From positions 806,001 to 870,000 of the forward strand of contig NZ_BAABAL010000019.1 of assembly GCF_039537405.1 (NCBI RefSeq): 64,000 nucleotides of DNA, given 5' to 3'. This document shows, one piece after another, positions 8,619 through 17,670 of this stretch (positions are counted from its first letter, which is position 1; each line of letters opens with the position of its first letter). Under the pieces are notes generated by a model that made no database searches, was not told the DNA's origin, and saw only the letters and a list, made by a program, of their open reading frames with translations. The DNA comes from Allokutzneria multivorans. Its GTDB lineage: Bacteria; Actinomycetota; Actinomycetes; Mycobacteriales; Pseudonocardiaceae. Made by a program: the position numbers and the translations under genes.

Positions 8619-9066
8619 TCAGGGTCGCGCAGCCGAGGCAGCACCCGTCCAGGACGAGTTCGTTCGGCGCGCGGGCGAGTAGTTCACCACCGCACCGCAA
8701 CGCGCTCACGACGGAGATCCACTCCACGTTCGAGAACGTCGCGTCGTGACCGTAGAACAGGTACTGGACGTCCAGGCACGTCGCGCTGGTGTAAGGCTTC
8801 AGTGAAGCCCAATATCGAACCATCTAATGACAATCTCAAACCCGGCTTCCCACCCTCAGCGGAAAGCCCCGAACAAACCCGCAGGTGACATCGGACCCTC
8901 CACCCGCTTGGCGCAACTTCATCAACAGCGCTCACTCACAACTCACACACTTCTTTAACATTCCACTGGTCGACTCGATCTCGGAGAGATCCGAGATGCG
9001 GACAGAAGCCCCATTCGCGATCTCTGGCATGAATTTCGCGAATCGACGGCACAAGGGCTTACGCAC
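8619..9066. other. 448-bp gap with one doubtful reverse-strand frame
   Basis: No recognised gene lies here. A reverse frame opens at 8823 (MVRYWASLKPYTSATCLD) and runs through the gap into the 3' end of the DUF222 gene, stopping at 8413. Its first 68 codons have high GC at the third position and several Cys residues (GCCLGCAT), so it may be a remnant of a transferred gene, but I recognise no family and the overlap argues against a full real gene. The part from 8824 to 9066 is more AT-rich and is presumably the promoter region of the downstream synthetase; no clear promoter elements were identified. Confidence 0.25.
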
Positions 9067-12000
9067 ATGACCAGTGGACTAGCCGCTCAGCTGAGCACTG
9101 CCCGCGAGACCGCACCCATGGGCAGCGCGACCTATCCGGCAGCCGACCCTCCGTCCGAGCGCACCTTGGTGGACATCTTCCACACCACGGTCGCCGCCCA
9201 GCCATGCGCTCTGGCGCTTGATGACGGGGCGACCACCCTGTCCTACTCCGACCTCGCCGAGCGGGTCGGCGAGGTCGTCACCGCTTGGCGCGCAGCGGGC
9301 ATCGGGCTCGGCGACCGTGTTGGGATTCGGATCCCTTCTGGCACCGCAGACCTGTATGTGAGCATTCTCGCCACCTTGTCGGTCGGCGCCGCGTATGTGC
9401 CGGTCGACTTCGACGATCCGCTGGAACGCGCGGAGATGATCTGGCGGGAAGCGGAGGTCTGCGCGGTTGCGGGCCCTGGTGGGGAAATCCGGACGCTGCG
9501 CGAGACGACACGTCGGCGTCCCATTCGGCCGCCAGCGCCTGAGAACGACGCTTGGATCATCTTCACTTCCGGTTCGACCGGGAAGCCGAAGGGCGTGGCG
9601 GTGACCCACCGCAGCGCTGCCGCGTTCGTCGATGCCGAGGCGGAACTGTTCCTGCCGAACGATCCGCTGGGGCCCGCCGACCGGGTGCTCGCCGGTCTCT
9701 CGGTCGGCTTCGACGCCTCCTGCGAGGAGATGTGGTTGGCCTGGCGTCATGGCGCGTGCCTGGTTCCGGCGCCGCGCGAACTCGTGCGGGCAGGCGCGGA
9801 GCTGGGACCGTGGTTGGTCGAGCGGGGGATCACCGTGGTCTCGACTGTGCCGACGCTGGCCGGGTTGTGGCCCGCGGATGCGCTCGGAGGTGTGCGGCTG
9901 GTGATCCTCGGCGGCGAGACGACCAGCCACGAGTTGGCGGCCAAGCTCGATGTCCCCGGGCGCGAGGTGTGGAACACCTACGGTCCGACCGAGACCACCG
10001 TGGTGGCCAGCGCTGCCCGAGTGTCGGCGGACCTGCCCGTGCGGATCGGATTTCCTTTGGCGGGCTGGGAATTGGCGGTTGTCGACGCGAGCGGCGAACC
10101 GGTTTCCTGGGGTGAGACCGGGGAGCTGGTCATCGGGGGTGTCGGACTGGCCCGCTACCTCGATGTGGCCAAGGACCGGGAGAAGTTCGCGCCGCTGCGG
10201 TCGTTGGGCTGGGCTCGGGCCTATCGCAGCGGCGACGTGGTGCGGGCGGATCCTGAGGGCTTGGTCTTCGTTGGTCGCTCCGATGACCAGGTGAAGATCG
10301 GCGGTCGGCGCGTCGAACTGGGTGAGGTGGACGCGGCGCTGGCCGCTCTGCCCGGTGTTTCCGCGGCGGCCAGCGTCGTGCGCAAGACGGAAACCGGTGC
10401 CTCGGTGCTCGTCGGCTATCTGGCGCTGGACGATGTCGAGTCCACAATGGATGTTGCTGCGGCGAGGCTTCAGCTAGCGGAGCGCCTTCCCGCCGCGATC
10501 GTTCCGCTGCTCGCCGTGGTGCCGCAGATGCCGATTCGCGCCTCTGGAAAGGTCGATCGGGACGCGCTGCCCTGGCCGCTCGAAGGGGCTGGGGCGGTGG
10601 AGTGGTCTGAGGCGGAGGCGATCATCGCCGAGCACTGGACCGCTGTGCTGGGCCAAGCTCCGACGGAGGATTCCGACTTCTTCGGTTCTGGCGGCGGAAG
10701 CCTCGCCGTTGCACACCTGGTTTCCCGGCTGCGCGAGCACTTTCCGCAGGCCTCGGTGGCCGACGTCTATCAGCATCCGACTGTGCGAGGCGTCGCCGAG
10801 AAGCTGGCCGATGAGAGCAACACTCCGCAGGCGGCGAGTCGGGAGAGGAGTGTGAAACCTGGCTCGTTCACGCTCTTCGGGTTTGCGCAGTCCTTGTTCG
10901 CGCTCGTCGTGTTCGCGTTCGCGGGCCTGCGGCTGCTGTTGGTCGTCGTCGCGTTCCAGGAATTGAGTGCTTTGGCCGGGATTCCGGGCATCAGCTCAAC
11001 GGTCCCTTGGTACGTGGTTGGGCCCGCCTGCTTGCTGTTCTTCACCTCGCCGGGCCGAGTGCTGTTGGCTGCGGCTGGTGCACGACTGGCCACTACAGGG
11101 ATCCGCCCTGGGGAACACCGTCGCGCTGGTTGGAATCACCTGAGGTTGTGGGCTGCCGAGCGTTGGGTCACCGTTGTGGGTGTCGCCTCGATCGCAGGCA
11201 CGTTCTGGGTGCACCACTACGCTCGTGCATTGGGTTGCCGCGTCGGGCGGCACGTGGATCTGCACGCTCTACCACCGGTTACCGGACTCGCGACCTTCGG
11301 TGATCGCGCTGCGGTTGAGCCGGACAGCGATCTCGCGGGCTGGTGGCTGGACCGTGACTGCGTCCGCGTTGGCGGCATCGAAGTCGGTGCAGGCAGTAGA
11401 ATCGGTGGGCACTCGACCCTGCTGGACGGCGCTGTTGTCGAGGATGGCGCTGAAGTTCTTTCGGGCAGCTCGGTGCGCGGCGCGGTCTCCGCTGGGCGGC
11501 AGTGGGGTGGCGCTCCGGCGCGGGATCTCGGTGAGGTCGACGAGGTGTGGCCGGCGAGCCCGGCACGGCGATCGTTGGTGTGGCGGATGATCTACGGCCT
11601 GACTCCCCTGCTGACCGGCGCTGTCATGCTGCTCTCCGCGTTTCCCGGACTCCTCGTGCTGGGTTCGTTGGTCACCAGCGCGATGACCGTTGCGACTGCC
11701 GCGTGGGTGGTTCCGCTCGCGGCGTTGGGTTCTCTGGTCACGTACGCGGGGGCAACCGTTCTGGTGGTCCGCCTGCTGAACTTCGCGGTGAAACCCGGCG
11801 TGCACCGTGTGGACAGTCTTGCGGGGTGGAGCGCGTGGCTCGTTCAGCGGTTCACCACGGCGGCACGCGGAACGTTGTTCTCCTTGTATGCGGGGCTGTT
11901 CACCTCGAGGTGGCTCCGGATGCTCGGCGCGAAGATCGGCCGGGGTACCGAGGTCTCCACGGTCGCCGGGCTGCCGAGCATGATGACGGTCGGCTCGGGC

Positions 12001-13110
12001 AGCTTCCTCGCCGATGACACCAGCCTGGCTCCCTACGAGCTGCGCAACGGCTGGCTGGTGGTCGGAACGGCGCGCGTGGGTGATCGGACCTTCATCGGCA
12101 ACTCCGCCGAGGTGGGTCCCGGTCGTTGGGTTCCGGACGGGTCGCTGCTGGGAGTGCTGTCCAGCGCGCCGAAGCAGGTTCCCGAGAACACCTCGTGGCT
12201 TGGCAGGCCCGCGATGTTGCTGCCGCGCAAGGTGGAAGGTGGCTCGACCGCGAGAACGTACAATCCACCGCGTCGCCTTGTCGTGGCGCGGACGCTGATC
12301 GAGGTCTGCCGCCTGATTCCGGTGGTGGTGAGCTACGGGCTCGCGTTGTTCACCGTCGTCATGCTCAGTTTTCTCCTCACTTCACAGGGGATTGCCGCCG
12401 CTGCGCTCGCGGTTGGCTGGCTGATGCCCGCCGTGGCGGTGGTAGCGATCGCTGTCGCCGTCGCGGCGAAATGGGTGCTCGTCGGCAAGCACGTTCCCCG
12501 TGAACGTCCACTGTGGAGTTCGTTCGTGTGGCGCAACGAACTCGCTGCGGTGTTCTTCGAGGAACTCGTGACCCGGTGGGCAGGGACGGCGTTGATCGGC
12601 ACGCCGCTCTTCTCGATGGTGTTGCGCGGCATGGGCGCGAAGATCGGGCGGGGTGTGCACTGCGAGACGCGATGGCTGCCGGAGCCGGACCTGGTGACGC
12701 TGGGCGATGGCGCGGTGGTGAACCGGGGCTGCGTGGTGCAGACGCACCTGTTCCACGACCGCATCATGCGCCTCGGGCCGATCCACGTCGGCCGGAACGC
12801 GACGGTCGGGCCGAGGTCGGTGGTGCTGTTCGACTCCGCTGTCGGAGCACACGGCAGCGTTGGGGCGAATTCGTTGGTGATGCGCGGCGAAAGCTTGCCG
12901 GACGGCACGGCCTGGGTGGGGAACCCGGTCGCTGCTCACGGCGTTGCTGACCACAACACTGCCACCCACGGCGTTGCCAGCCACAATCCAGCCAGCCCCA
13001 ATGCAGCCAGCCGCAATGCAGCCAGCCACGTCGCTGCCACTCACGTCGTTGCCGCACAGACCGACGTTGTTCGCACTGCGGCCGAGGAAGCCCGGGTAGC
13101 TGCTCGGTAA
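9067..13110 (+). CDS. Single-module NRPS, epsilon-poly-L-lysine synthetase (Pls)-like
   Basis: A 1347-residue membrane NRPS. The adenylation domain (about 30-500) has IIFTSGSTGKPKG, NTYGPTE, YRSGDVV and ASGKVDRDALP. The thiolation domain follows with the phosphopantetheine Ser at about 545 (GGGSLAV). The remaining 700 residues alternate transmembrane segments with three soluble left-handed beta-helix-type repeats (for example SRIGGHSTLLDG, GRGTEVSTVAG, VGRNATVGPRS). This A-T-TM-C1/C2/C3 order, with no condensation or thioesterase domain, is that of Pls and relatives, which polymerise a free amino acid on the membrane. Pocket residues read by eye against GrsA are D-A-E-S-V-L-T-V-V-K, close to lysine-type codes; Glu at position 239 suits a basic substrate. 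Product is therefore a cationic homopolymer by inference. The C-terminus carries a pentapeptide repeat. Confidence 0.85.
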   Translation: MTSGLAAQLSTARETAPMGSATYPAADPPSERTLVDIFHTTVAAQPCALALDDGATTLSYSDLAERVGEVVTAWRAAGIGLGDRVGIRIPSGTADLYVSILATLSVGAAYVPVDFDDPLERAEMIWREAEVCAVAGPGGEIRTLRETTRRRPIRPPAPENDAWIIFTSGSTGKPKGVAVTHRSAAAFVDAEAELFLPNDPLGPADRVLAGLSVGFDASCEEMWLAWRHGACLVPAPRELVRAGAELGPWLVERGITVVSTVPTLAGLWPADALGGVRLVILGGETTSHELAAKLDVPGREVWNTYGPTETTVVASAARVSADLPVRIGFPLAGWELAVVDASGEPVSWGETGELVIGGVGLARYLDVAKDREKFAPLRSLGWARAYRSGDVVRADPEGLVFVGRSDDQVKIGGRRVELGEVDAALAALPGVSAAASVVRKTETGASVLVGYLALDDVESTMDVAAARLQLAERLPAAIVPLLAVVPQMPIRASGKVDRDALPWPLEGAGAVEWSEAEAIIAEHWTAVLGQAPTEDSDFFGSGGGSLAVAHLVSRLREHFPQASVADVYQHPTVRGVAEKLADESNTPQAASRERSVKPGSFTLFGFAQSLFALVVFAFAGLRLLLVVVAFQELSALAGIPGISSTVPWYVVGPACLLFFTSPGRVLLAAAGARLATTGIRPGEHRRAGWNHLRLWAAERWVTVVGVASIAGTFWVHHYARALGCRVGRHVDLHALPPVTGLATFGDRAAVEPDSDLAGWWLDRDCVRVGGIEVGAGSRIGGHSTLLDGAVVEDGAEVLSGSSVRGAVSAGRQWGGAPARDLGEVDEVWPASPARRSLVWRMIYGLTPLLTGAVMLLSAFPGLLVLGSLVTSAMTVATAAWVVPLAALGSLVTYAGATVLVVRLLNFAVKPGVHRVDSLAGWSAWLVQRFTTAARGTLFSLYAGLFTSRWLRMLGAKIGRGTEVSTVAGLPSMMTVGSGSFLADDTSLAPYELRNGWLVVGTARVGDRTFIGNSAEVGPGRWVPDGSLLGVLSSAPKQVPENTSWLGRPAMLLPRKVEGGSTARTYNPPRRLVVARTLIEVCRLIPVVVSYGLALFTVVMLSFLLTSQGIAAAALAVGWLMPAVAVVAIAVAVAAKWVLVGKHVPRERPLWSSFVWRNELAAVFFEELVTRWAGTALIGTPLFSMVLRGMGAKIGRGVHCETRWLPEPDLVTLGDGAVVNRGCVVQTHLFHDRIMRLGPIHVGRNATVGPRSVVLFDSAVGAHGSVGANSLVMRGESLPDGTAWVGNPVAAHGVADHNTATHGVASHNPASPNAASRNAASHVAATHVVAAQTDVVRTAAEEARVAAR
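12931..13050 (+). repeat. Tandem 15-bp repeat (eight units) at the end of the Pls-like gene
   Basis: Eight consecutive degenerate 15-bp units keep the reading frame and encode pentapeptides AAHGV, ADHNT, ATHGV, ASHNP, ASPNA, ASRNA, ASHVA and ATHVV. The core GCCAGCC-N-CAATGCA is best conserved in units four to six. It forms an Ala/His/Asn-rich tail after the last beta-helix domain and looks like recent slippage expansion. Confidence 0.85.
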
Positions 13111-13161
13111 ACCGCCGCTCGCCGCGTTGGGCGCGCCGACCACTCACCGTGGGAAGCGCGC

Positions 13162-14916
13162 CTAGCGCGGCTCGTACAGGGACTCCACCTCGTCGGCGAA
13201 GTCGTTCATGATCTGGCTGCGGCGGAGCTTCAGCGAGGGTGTGAGGTGGCCGCCGTCGATGCTGAACTCCGTTGGCAGGACGCGGAAGCGGCGCACCGCT
13301 TCGGCGGCGGACACAGCCTCGTTGCCGGCGTCGACGGCCTGCTGGACCTCGGCGAGGAGCTCACGGTCCTCGACGAGGTCGGCAGCTGTCGCCCCGTCCG
13401 GCTTGCCGTTGCTCTTCTTCCAGAGGGCGAGGTGCTCGCGATCGATGGTGATCAGAGCGGCGACGAACTTGCGGCCGTCACCGACGACAACGGCCTGGCC
13501 GACGAGGGGGTGGGCGGTGATCCGATCCTCGATGACGGCGGGCGCGACGTTCTTGCCGCCGCTGGTCACCAGGATCTCCTTCTTGCGGCCGATGATGCTG
13601 AGGAAGCCGTCGTCGTCGAGCGAGCCGAGGTCGCCCGTCGCGAACCACTCGTCCTGTGCTGATGAGGCGCCCCAGTAGCCGGAGAAGACCACGCCTCCCT
13701 TGATCAAGACCTCGCCGTCGCCGGAGATCCGGACAGTGGTGCCGGGCACCGGCCGACCGACCGTTCCCGCCCTGGCCGCGCTCGGCGCGTTGATCGTCAC
13801 CGCGGCGGTGGTCTCCGTCAGGCCGTAGCCCTCGAACACGGTGAGACCGATGCCGCGGTAGAAGTGCGTGAGCCGACGTCCGAGCGCGGCGCCCCCGGAG
13901 ATGGCGTAGGTGCACCGTCCACCGAGGACGGAGCGCAGCCGTTGGTAGACCAGCCGGTCGAAGACGGCGTGCCGGATTCGCAGTACCAACCCGGGCCTGG
14001 TGGCCTCCGAGTACTTGATCGCGGTCTCGACCGCGGCGTCGAAGATTCGGGCCTTGCCCGCGGACTCGGCTCGCTGCCGGGCGCTGTTGTAGATCTTCTC
14101 GAAGACGTACGGCACGGAGAGCACGAAGGTGGGGCGGAAGGCGGCCAGGTCGTTGACGACGTTCTTCACGTCGGCGGTGTGGCCGAGCGTGACGCGCGCG
14201 AGCACCGAGCCGACCTGCACCATCCTGCCGAACACGTGTGCCAGCGGCAGGAACACCAGCGTGGACACGTCCTTGCCCTTGAAGAGCGGGCTCAGCAGCT
14301 CGGCGACATTGCCGGCCTCCGCGAAGAAGTTGGCGTGCGTCAGGACGCATCCCTTGGGGCGTCCGGTGGTCCCCGACGTGTAGATGAGCGTCGCGACGTC
14401 TTTCGGCGACACGGTCGCGCGCCGTTCGTCGATCTCCGTCGCCGCGACGCCCTCGCCGAGCGCCATGAGGTCCTCGACCGTGTCGATCCGCCACACCCCT
14501 CGAAGCAGCGGCAACCCGGCGACCTTCTCCTCGTGCTCGGGAGTCTCCACGACGACCGCTGTCGCGCCGGAGTCCGTGATGATCCATTCGATCTGTTCCC
14601 GCGACGAGGTCGGGTAGATCGGCACCGGCACCGCCGCGACGGCCCAGATCGCGAAGTCGAACAGCGTCCACTCGTAGCGGGTGGACGACAGGATCGCGAC
14701 CCGCTCCCCCGCGCGGACCCCCGCCGCGACGAGGCCCCTGGCGAGCCGTTGCACCTGGTCTCGGAACTCTTTCGCGGTCACCGGCGACCAGCCGTCGGGG
14801 GTTCGGCGGCGGAAGGCGACGTGATCCGGAGCCTCATCGGCGTTGGCGTAGACCAGTTCCGCCAGGCCGCCCCTCTCGGGAGCGGGAACGAGCGGGGCGA
14901 CGACGACCTCGCGCAT
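13162..14916 (-). CDS. Long-chain fatty acyl-CoA synthetase (FadD15-like)
   Basis: A 584-residue ANL-superfamily AMP-forming ligase. Motifs: LIYTSGTTGRPKGC (P-loop, about 170), GYGLTETTA (about 335), ATGDLG and the A8 hinge GRKKEILVTSGGKNVAPAVIE (about 430-450), plus a C-terminal LTPSLKLRR. It would activate long-chain fatty acids to acyl-CoA through an acyl-adenylate. The ATG at 14916 follows AAGGAG; upstream in-frame sequence has no homology. It is divergent from a PucR/CdaR-type regulator, which may control it, and convergent with the Pls-like gene with a 51-base gap. Confidence 0.9.
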   Translation of the reverse strand: MREVVVAPLVPAPERGGLAELVYANADEAPDHVAFRRRTPDGWSPVTAKEFRDQVQRLARGLVAAGVRAGERVAILSSTRYEWTLFDFAIWAVAAVPVPIYPTSSREQIEWIITDSGATAVVVETPEHEEKVAGLPLLRGVWRIDTVEDLMALGEGVAATEIDERRATVSPKDVATLIYTSGTTGRPKGCVLTHANFFAEAGNVAELLSPLFKGKDVSTLVFLPLAHVFGRMVQVGSVLARVTLGHTADVKNVVNDLAAFRPTFVLSVPYVFEKIYNSARQRAESAGKARIFDAAVETAIKYSEATRPGLVLRIRHAVFDRLVYQRLRSVLGGRCTYAISGGAALGRRLTHFYRGIGLTVFEGYGLTETTAAVTINAPSAARAGTVGRPVPGTTVRISGDGEVLIKGGVVFSGYWGASSAQDEWFATGDLGSLDDDGFLSIIGRKKEILVTSGGKNVAPAVIEDRITAHPLVGQAVVVGDGRKFVAALITIDREHLALWKKSNGKPDGATAADLVEDRELLAEVQQAVDAGNEAVSAAEAVRRFRVLPTEFSIDGGHLTPSLKLRRSQIMNDFADEVESLYEPR

Positions 14917-15012
14917 GATGCGTCTCCTTCGACGCGGGAACCCGGAAGTGTGATGATGGTTCACGAACATGCGGAGGAGATATGGCTCGTATCCCAGAGT
15001 TCTGCGCCGAAT

Positions 15013-15030
15013 GTTGTGATGGGTAACAAC
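15013..15030. promoter_or_regulatory. Short inverted repeat abutting the PucR-type start codon
   Basis: GTTGT-GATGGGTA-ACAAC forms 5-bp arms around an 8-bp spacer and ends one base before the GTG at 15032, in the 115-bp gap shared with the divergent fadD-like gene. It could be an autoregulatory operator. The arms are short, so chance is possible. Confidence 0.3.
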
Positions 15031-15031
15031 C

Positions 15032-16267
15032 GTGGTGAGTGACCGGGAGCCGTTCCGGTTCGGCGGGCGTCCGCTGCACGAGCGGCTCAGCGAGAACCTG
15101 CCCGCGCTCACCGAACTGGTGCTCGCCGCGGTGACCTCGCGCATCCCCGCGTACGGCCTGCTGCCGTCCGAGGAGCTCGCGGGCGATATCAACCGGGTGA
15201 TCGCGCAGACGTTGCGGTCGTTCGTCGCCATGGTGCGGACGAAGTCCCTGCCGAGTGCGGAGGAGCTGGCCTTCCTGCGGGAGTCGGCAGCGCGCCGCGC
15301 CGAGGAGGGCATCCCGATCGACATCGTGCTCACGGCCTACCACATCGGTGTCCAGGTGGTGTGGGAGTCGTTGACGCCGGAGGTGCGCCCGGAGGAGGTG
15401 CACGACGTGATGGCGGTGAACTCGCTGGCGTTGCGCTACTTGGAACTCATCACGCCCGCAGTGGGCGCTGGCTATCTCGACCAGCGGCAGACGCTCTTCG
15501 ACGACGAGCGGTCCGCGCGGCACACGTTGCTGACGGCGCTGTTGGACGGCACGCCCGCTGATGCCGCGGCGAGCCGGACCGGGTTCCGGCTACCTCCGTG
15601 CTACCTGGTGCTGGCGCTCTCGGTGGGCAGTCACGCGGACGAGACCGAGCCAGGGGTGGACCAGTTGGTCGCCGGGAGGCGCAAGCTCAGGCGGCTGCGG
15701 GCGGAACTGGAGCGTCAGATCAGGGGTCCGGTGCTGTCCTCGCTCACGCCTGCGGGTGGGATCGCGCTGCTGCCGCATCCGACGTCGGTCAACGAAGTGG
15801 GTGAACGGGACTGGGACCGGTTGAGGCGGATCGTCGCTGACGTGGCTCGGGCGGCAGGGGCGGAGATCACCGTCGGGGTCGCCGAGGCCGCTCCGGAGGA
15901 GGTCGCCGCAGCGGCGAAGCTGGCCGACGAAGTCCGTGCGGTCGCGGCGGCTTCCGGCAAGCCCGGCGGCGTGTACCGGCTGGATGACGTGTTGTTGGAG
16001 TACCAGTTGTCGCGGCCGAGCGCCGCGCGCGACCGGCTCGCGGCGATGCTGCGCCCGCTCGACGGGAACGAGGAGCTGGTGCAGACCTTGGAGACCTACC
16101 TGCGGCGTGGGAGCCGGAGGCCGACCGCGACGGACCTGCACGTGCATCCGAACACGGTCGACTACCGGCTCCGACGGATCGCTGAACTGACCGGGCTCGA
16201 TCCGACGAACGTCACGGACATCGCGTTGATCAGCGCGGCGCTGGCGGCTCGGGCACCGCGGCACTAG
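15032..16267 (+). CDS. PucR/CdaR-type helix-turn-helix regulator
   Basis: 411 residues. The N-terminal half resembles the RsbRD-like N-terminal domain of actinobacterial CdaR regulators (LTELVLAAVTSRIPAYGLL), a GGDEF-like middle region lies near 170-320, and the C-terminus (about 345-405) is the HTH_30 DNA-binding domain with TYLRRGSRRPTATDLHVHPNTVDYRLRRI cut here as two motifs, TATDLHVHPNT and VDYRLRRIAELTG. Such proteins often regulate a neighbouring catabolic or lipid gene; the divergent acyl-CoA synthetase is the obvious candidate. A second GTG three bases downstream could also be the start. Confidence 0.8.
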   Translation: MVSDREPFRFGGRPLHERLSENLPALTELVLAAVTSRIPAYGLLPSEELAGDINRVIAQTLRSFVAMVRTKSLPSAEELAFLRESAARRAEEGIPIDIVLTAYHIGVQVVWESLTPEVRPEEVHDVMAVNSLALRYLELITPAVGAGYLDQRQTLFDDERSARHTLLTALLDGTPADAAASRTGFRLPPCYLVLALSVGSHADETEPGVDQLVAGRRKLRRLRAELERQIRGPVLSSLTPAGGIALLPHPTSVNEVGERDWDRLRRIVADVARAAGAEITVGVAEAAPEEVAAAAKLADEVRAVAAASGKPGGVYRLDDVLLEYQLSRPSAARDRLAAMLRPLDGNEELVQTLETYLRRGSRRPTATDLHVHPNTVDYRLRRIAELTGLDPTNVTDIALISAALAARAPRH

Positions 16268-16279
16268 CCGGGAGCGCCG

Positions 16280-17134
16280 TCAGCGGCTCTTGGAGGCGGT
16301 CGCCGCGACGACCGCGGTGGCGAAGGCGGCCATGCCTTGTGCGTTGGGGTGCAGCGGGGCCGCGATGTGCGTCGGGACGAGCCCTTCGAGGTACCGGTCC
16401 TTCGGCGCCGCGCAGATGTCGTGCCCGACCGTCACGGCGGCGAAGTCGACGAACCGCATTCCTCGGGCGAGCGCGTTCTCGCGCGCCTTCGAGCTGATCT
16501 TGTTCATGACGCCCTGGAGGTAGTTGGCGTCCCGCGACCACACCGGCTGAACGGGGAAGCAGCCGTTGGGGCGCACGTAGGTGCCGTAGCCGGTGACCAG
16601 CACCTTCGCGTTCGGGGCGCGGCGACGGATCTCGTCCAGCGCGGCCGCGAACTTCGGTGCCCACGCGTCGACGGCCTCGCCGACGGTGTCCCTGCCGCCC
16701 GCTGTGAGCCGGTCCGCGCAGGAGAACCCGATCGGCTCGGGCAAGAGGTTGATGCACGAGAGGGCGTGGGTGAACAGTCCCGAGTCGTTGGCGCCGATCG
16801 TCACCGTGACCAGGCCGGTCGTGGCGCTCAACGAGTCGAGTTGAGGCGCGAGGACACCGAATCGCCGGGTGGTGAGGTCGCTCGTCGTCGCGCCGGAGCA
16901 GCTCACGTCGGTGAGCTTGGCGCCGAGGGACTTCGCGGCGATCGCCGGGTAGTTGTTGGTCGAGCGCAGGCACAGGAGGTTGATGTCCTGGTTCGGGATC
17001 AGCGGCCCGGCGGCCGCGGAGTCGCCGAGTGCCACGTACTCCAGCGGTTCGCGCGCCTGTGCGGGCGTCGCGGTCACCGCCGCCGCAGTGGCGACGCAGA
17101 GGAGTCCAGCCCAGATTCGTCCGCTCAGCCGCAT
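16280..17134 (-). CDS. Secreted SGNH/GDSL-family esterase
   Basis: 284 residues with a Sec signal peptide (MRLSGRIWAGLLCVATAAAV..., cleavage near PAQA-RE). The mature part has the GDS block ALGDSAAAGP (Ser nucleophile), GAND in block III and PLHPNAQG holding the catalytic His, as in Streptomyces scabies-type esterases and SGNH lipases. Six Cys residues probably form disulfides. The ATG at 17134 has GGAGG six bases upstream and is preferred to an in-frame start 15 bases earlier. It is convergent with the PucR-type gene, 12 bases apart. Substrate unknown. Confidence 0.85.
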   Translation of the reverse strand: MRLSGRIWAGLLCVATAAAVTATPAQAREPLEYVALGDSAAAGPLIPNQDINLLCLRSTNNYPAIAAKSLGAKLTDVSCSGATTSDLTTRRFGVLAPQLDSLSATTGLVTVTIGANDSGLFTHALSCINLLPEPIGFSCADRLTAGGRDTVGEAVDAWAPKFAAALDEIRRRAPNAKVLVTGYGTYVRPNGCFPVQPVWSRDANYLQGVMNKISSKARENALARGMRFVDFAAVTVGHDICAAPKDRYLEGLVPTHIAAPLHPNAQGMAAFATAVVAATASKSR

Positions 17135-17290
17135 CCCAGCCTCCAACACCGTTGTCGTAGCGCGTCCTCACATGGTGCGGGGCGAGAACGTGAATCGGAG
17201 TGGGATTCCGCCCAGATTGCGCAGCTGGCGCTTGTGAACCGTCACGAAGGCGGCCCCGTGAACGGCCGCGATGCCAGAACTGGCGAAAGC

Positions 17291-17306
17291 GTAACCAGTG
17301 GGTTAC
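17291..17306. promoter_or_regulatory. Perfect palindromic operator before the ArsR gene
   Basis: GTAACC-AGTG-GGTTAC is a perfect 6-bp inverted repeat ending 10 bases before the GTG start of the ArsR-type gene at 17317. ArsR-family repressors typically autoregulate through such sites that overlap the promoter. Binding is inferred. Confidence 0.6.
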
Positions 17307-17316
17307 GCTTCCTCTC

Positions 17317-17670
17317 GTGGACGAGGTGGCCAGCGCGATCGCGGATCCGGTGCGACGGGAGATCCTGACCCTGCTGCGCGAGCAGAGACGGTCAGCGGGA
17401 GAGCTAGCCGACCGCTTCCCGATCAGCCGTCCCGCTGTGAGCAGGCACCTGCGGGTGCTCAGGGACAGCGGGCTGGTGCACGACGAACTCGTCGGCAGGC
17501 AGCGCTTCTACGTGCTCCACCCGGAGCGGCTGACCGAACTCGCCCAGTGGCTGGCCACCTTCGCCAGGCCGTCCGGGTGGGAGCACCGCCTCGACGCGCT
17601 GGAGACCGAGGTCTACCGGACCCGGCGTGAACACCGCACAGAAGACCTACGAAAGGGAGAAACAGCATGA
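17317..17670 (+). CDS. ArsR-family winged-helix regulator
   Basis: 117 residues, almost entirely a winged helix (ASAIADPVRREILTLL ... FPISRPAVSRHLRVLRDSGLV). No ArsR/SmtB metal-binding Cys motif is visible, which is usual for the subgroup paired with SRPBCC proteins. The GTG at 17317 directly follows a palindrome (17291-17306). The stop overlaps the start of the SRPBCC gene as ATGA, so the two are translationally coupled. Confidence 0.85.
   Translation: MDEVASAIADPVRREILTLLREQRRSAGELADRFPISRPAVSRHLRVLRDSGLVHDELVGRQRFYVLHPERLTELAQWLATFARPSGWEHRLDALETEVYRTRREHRTEDLRKGETA

Noticed and set aside
12931..13050. CRISPR-like array
   Set aside because: Units are contiguous 15-bp coding repeats with no spacers.
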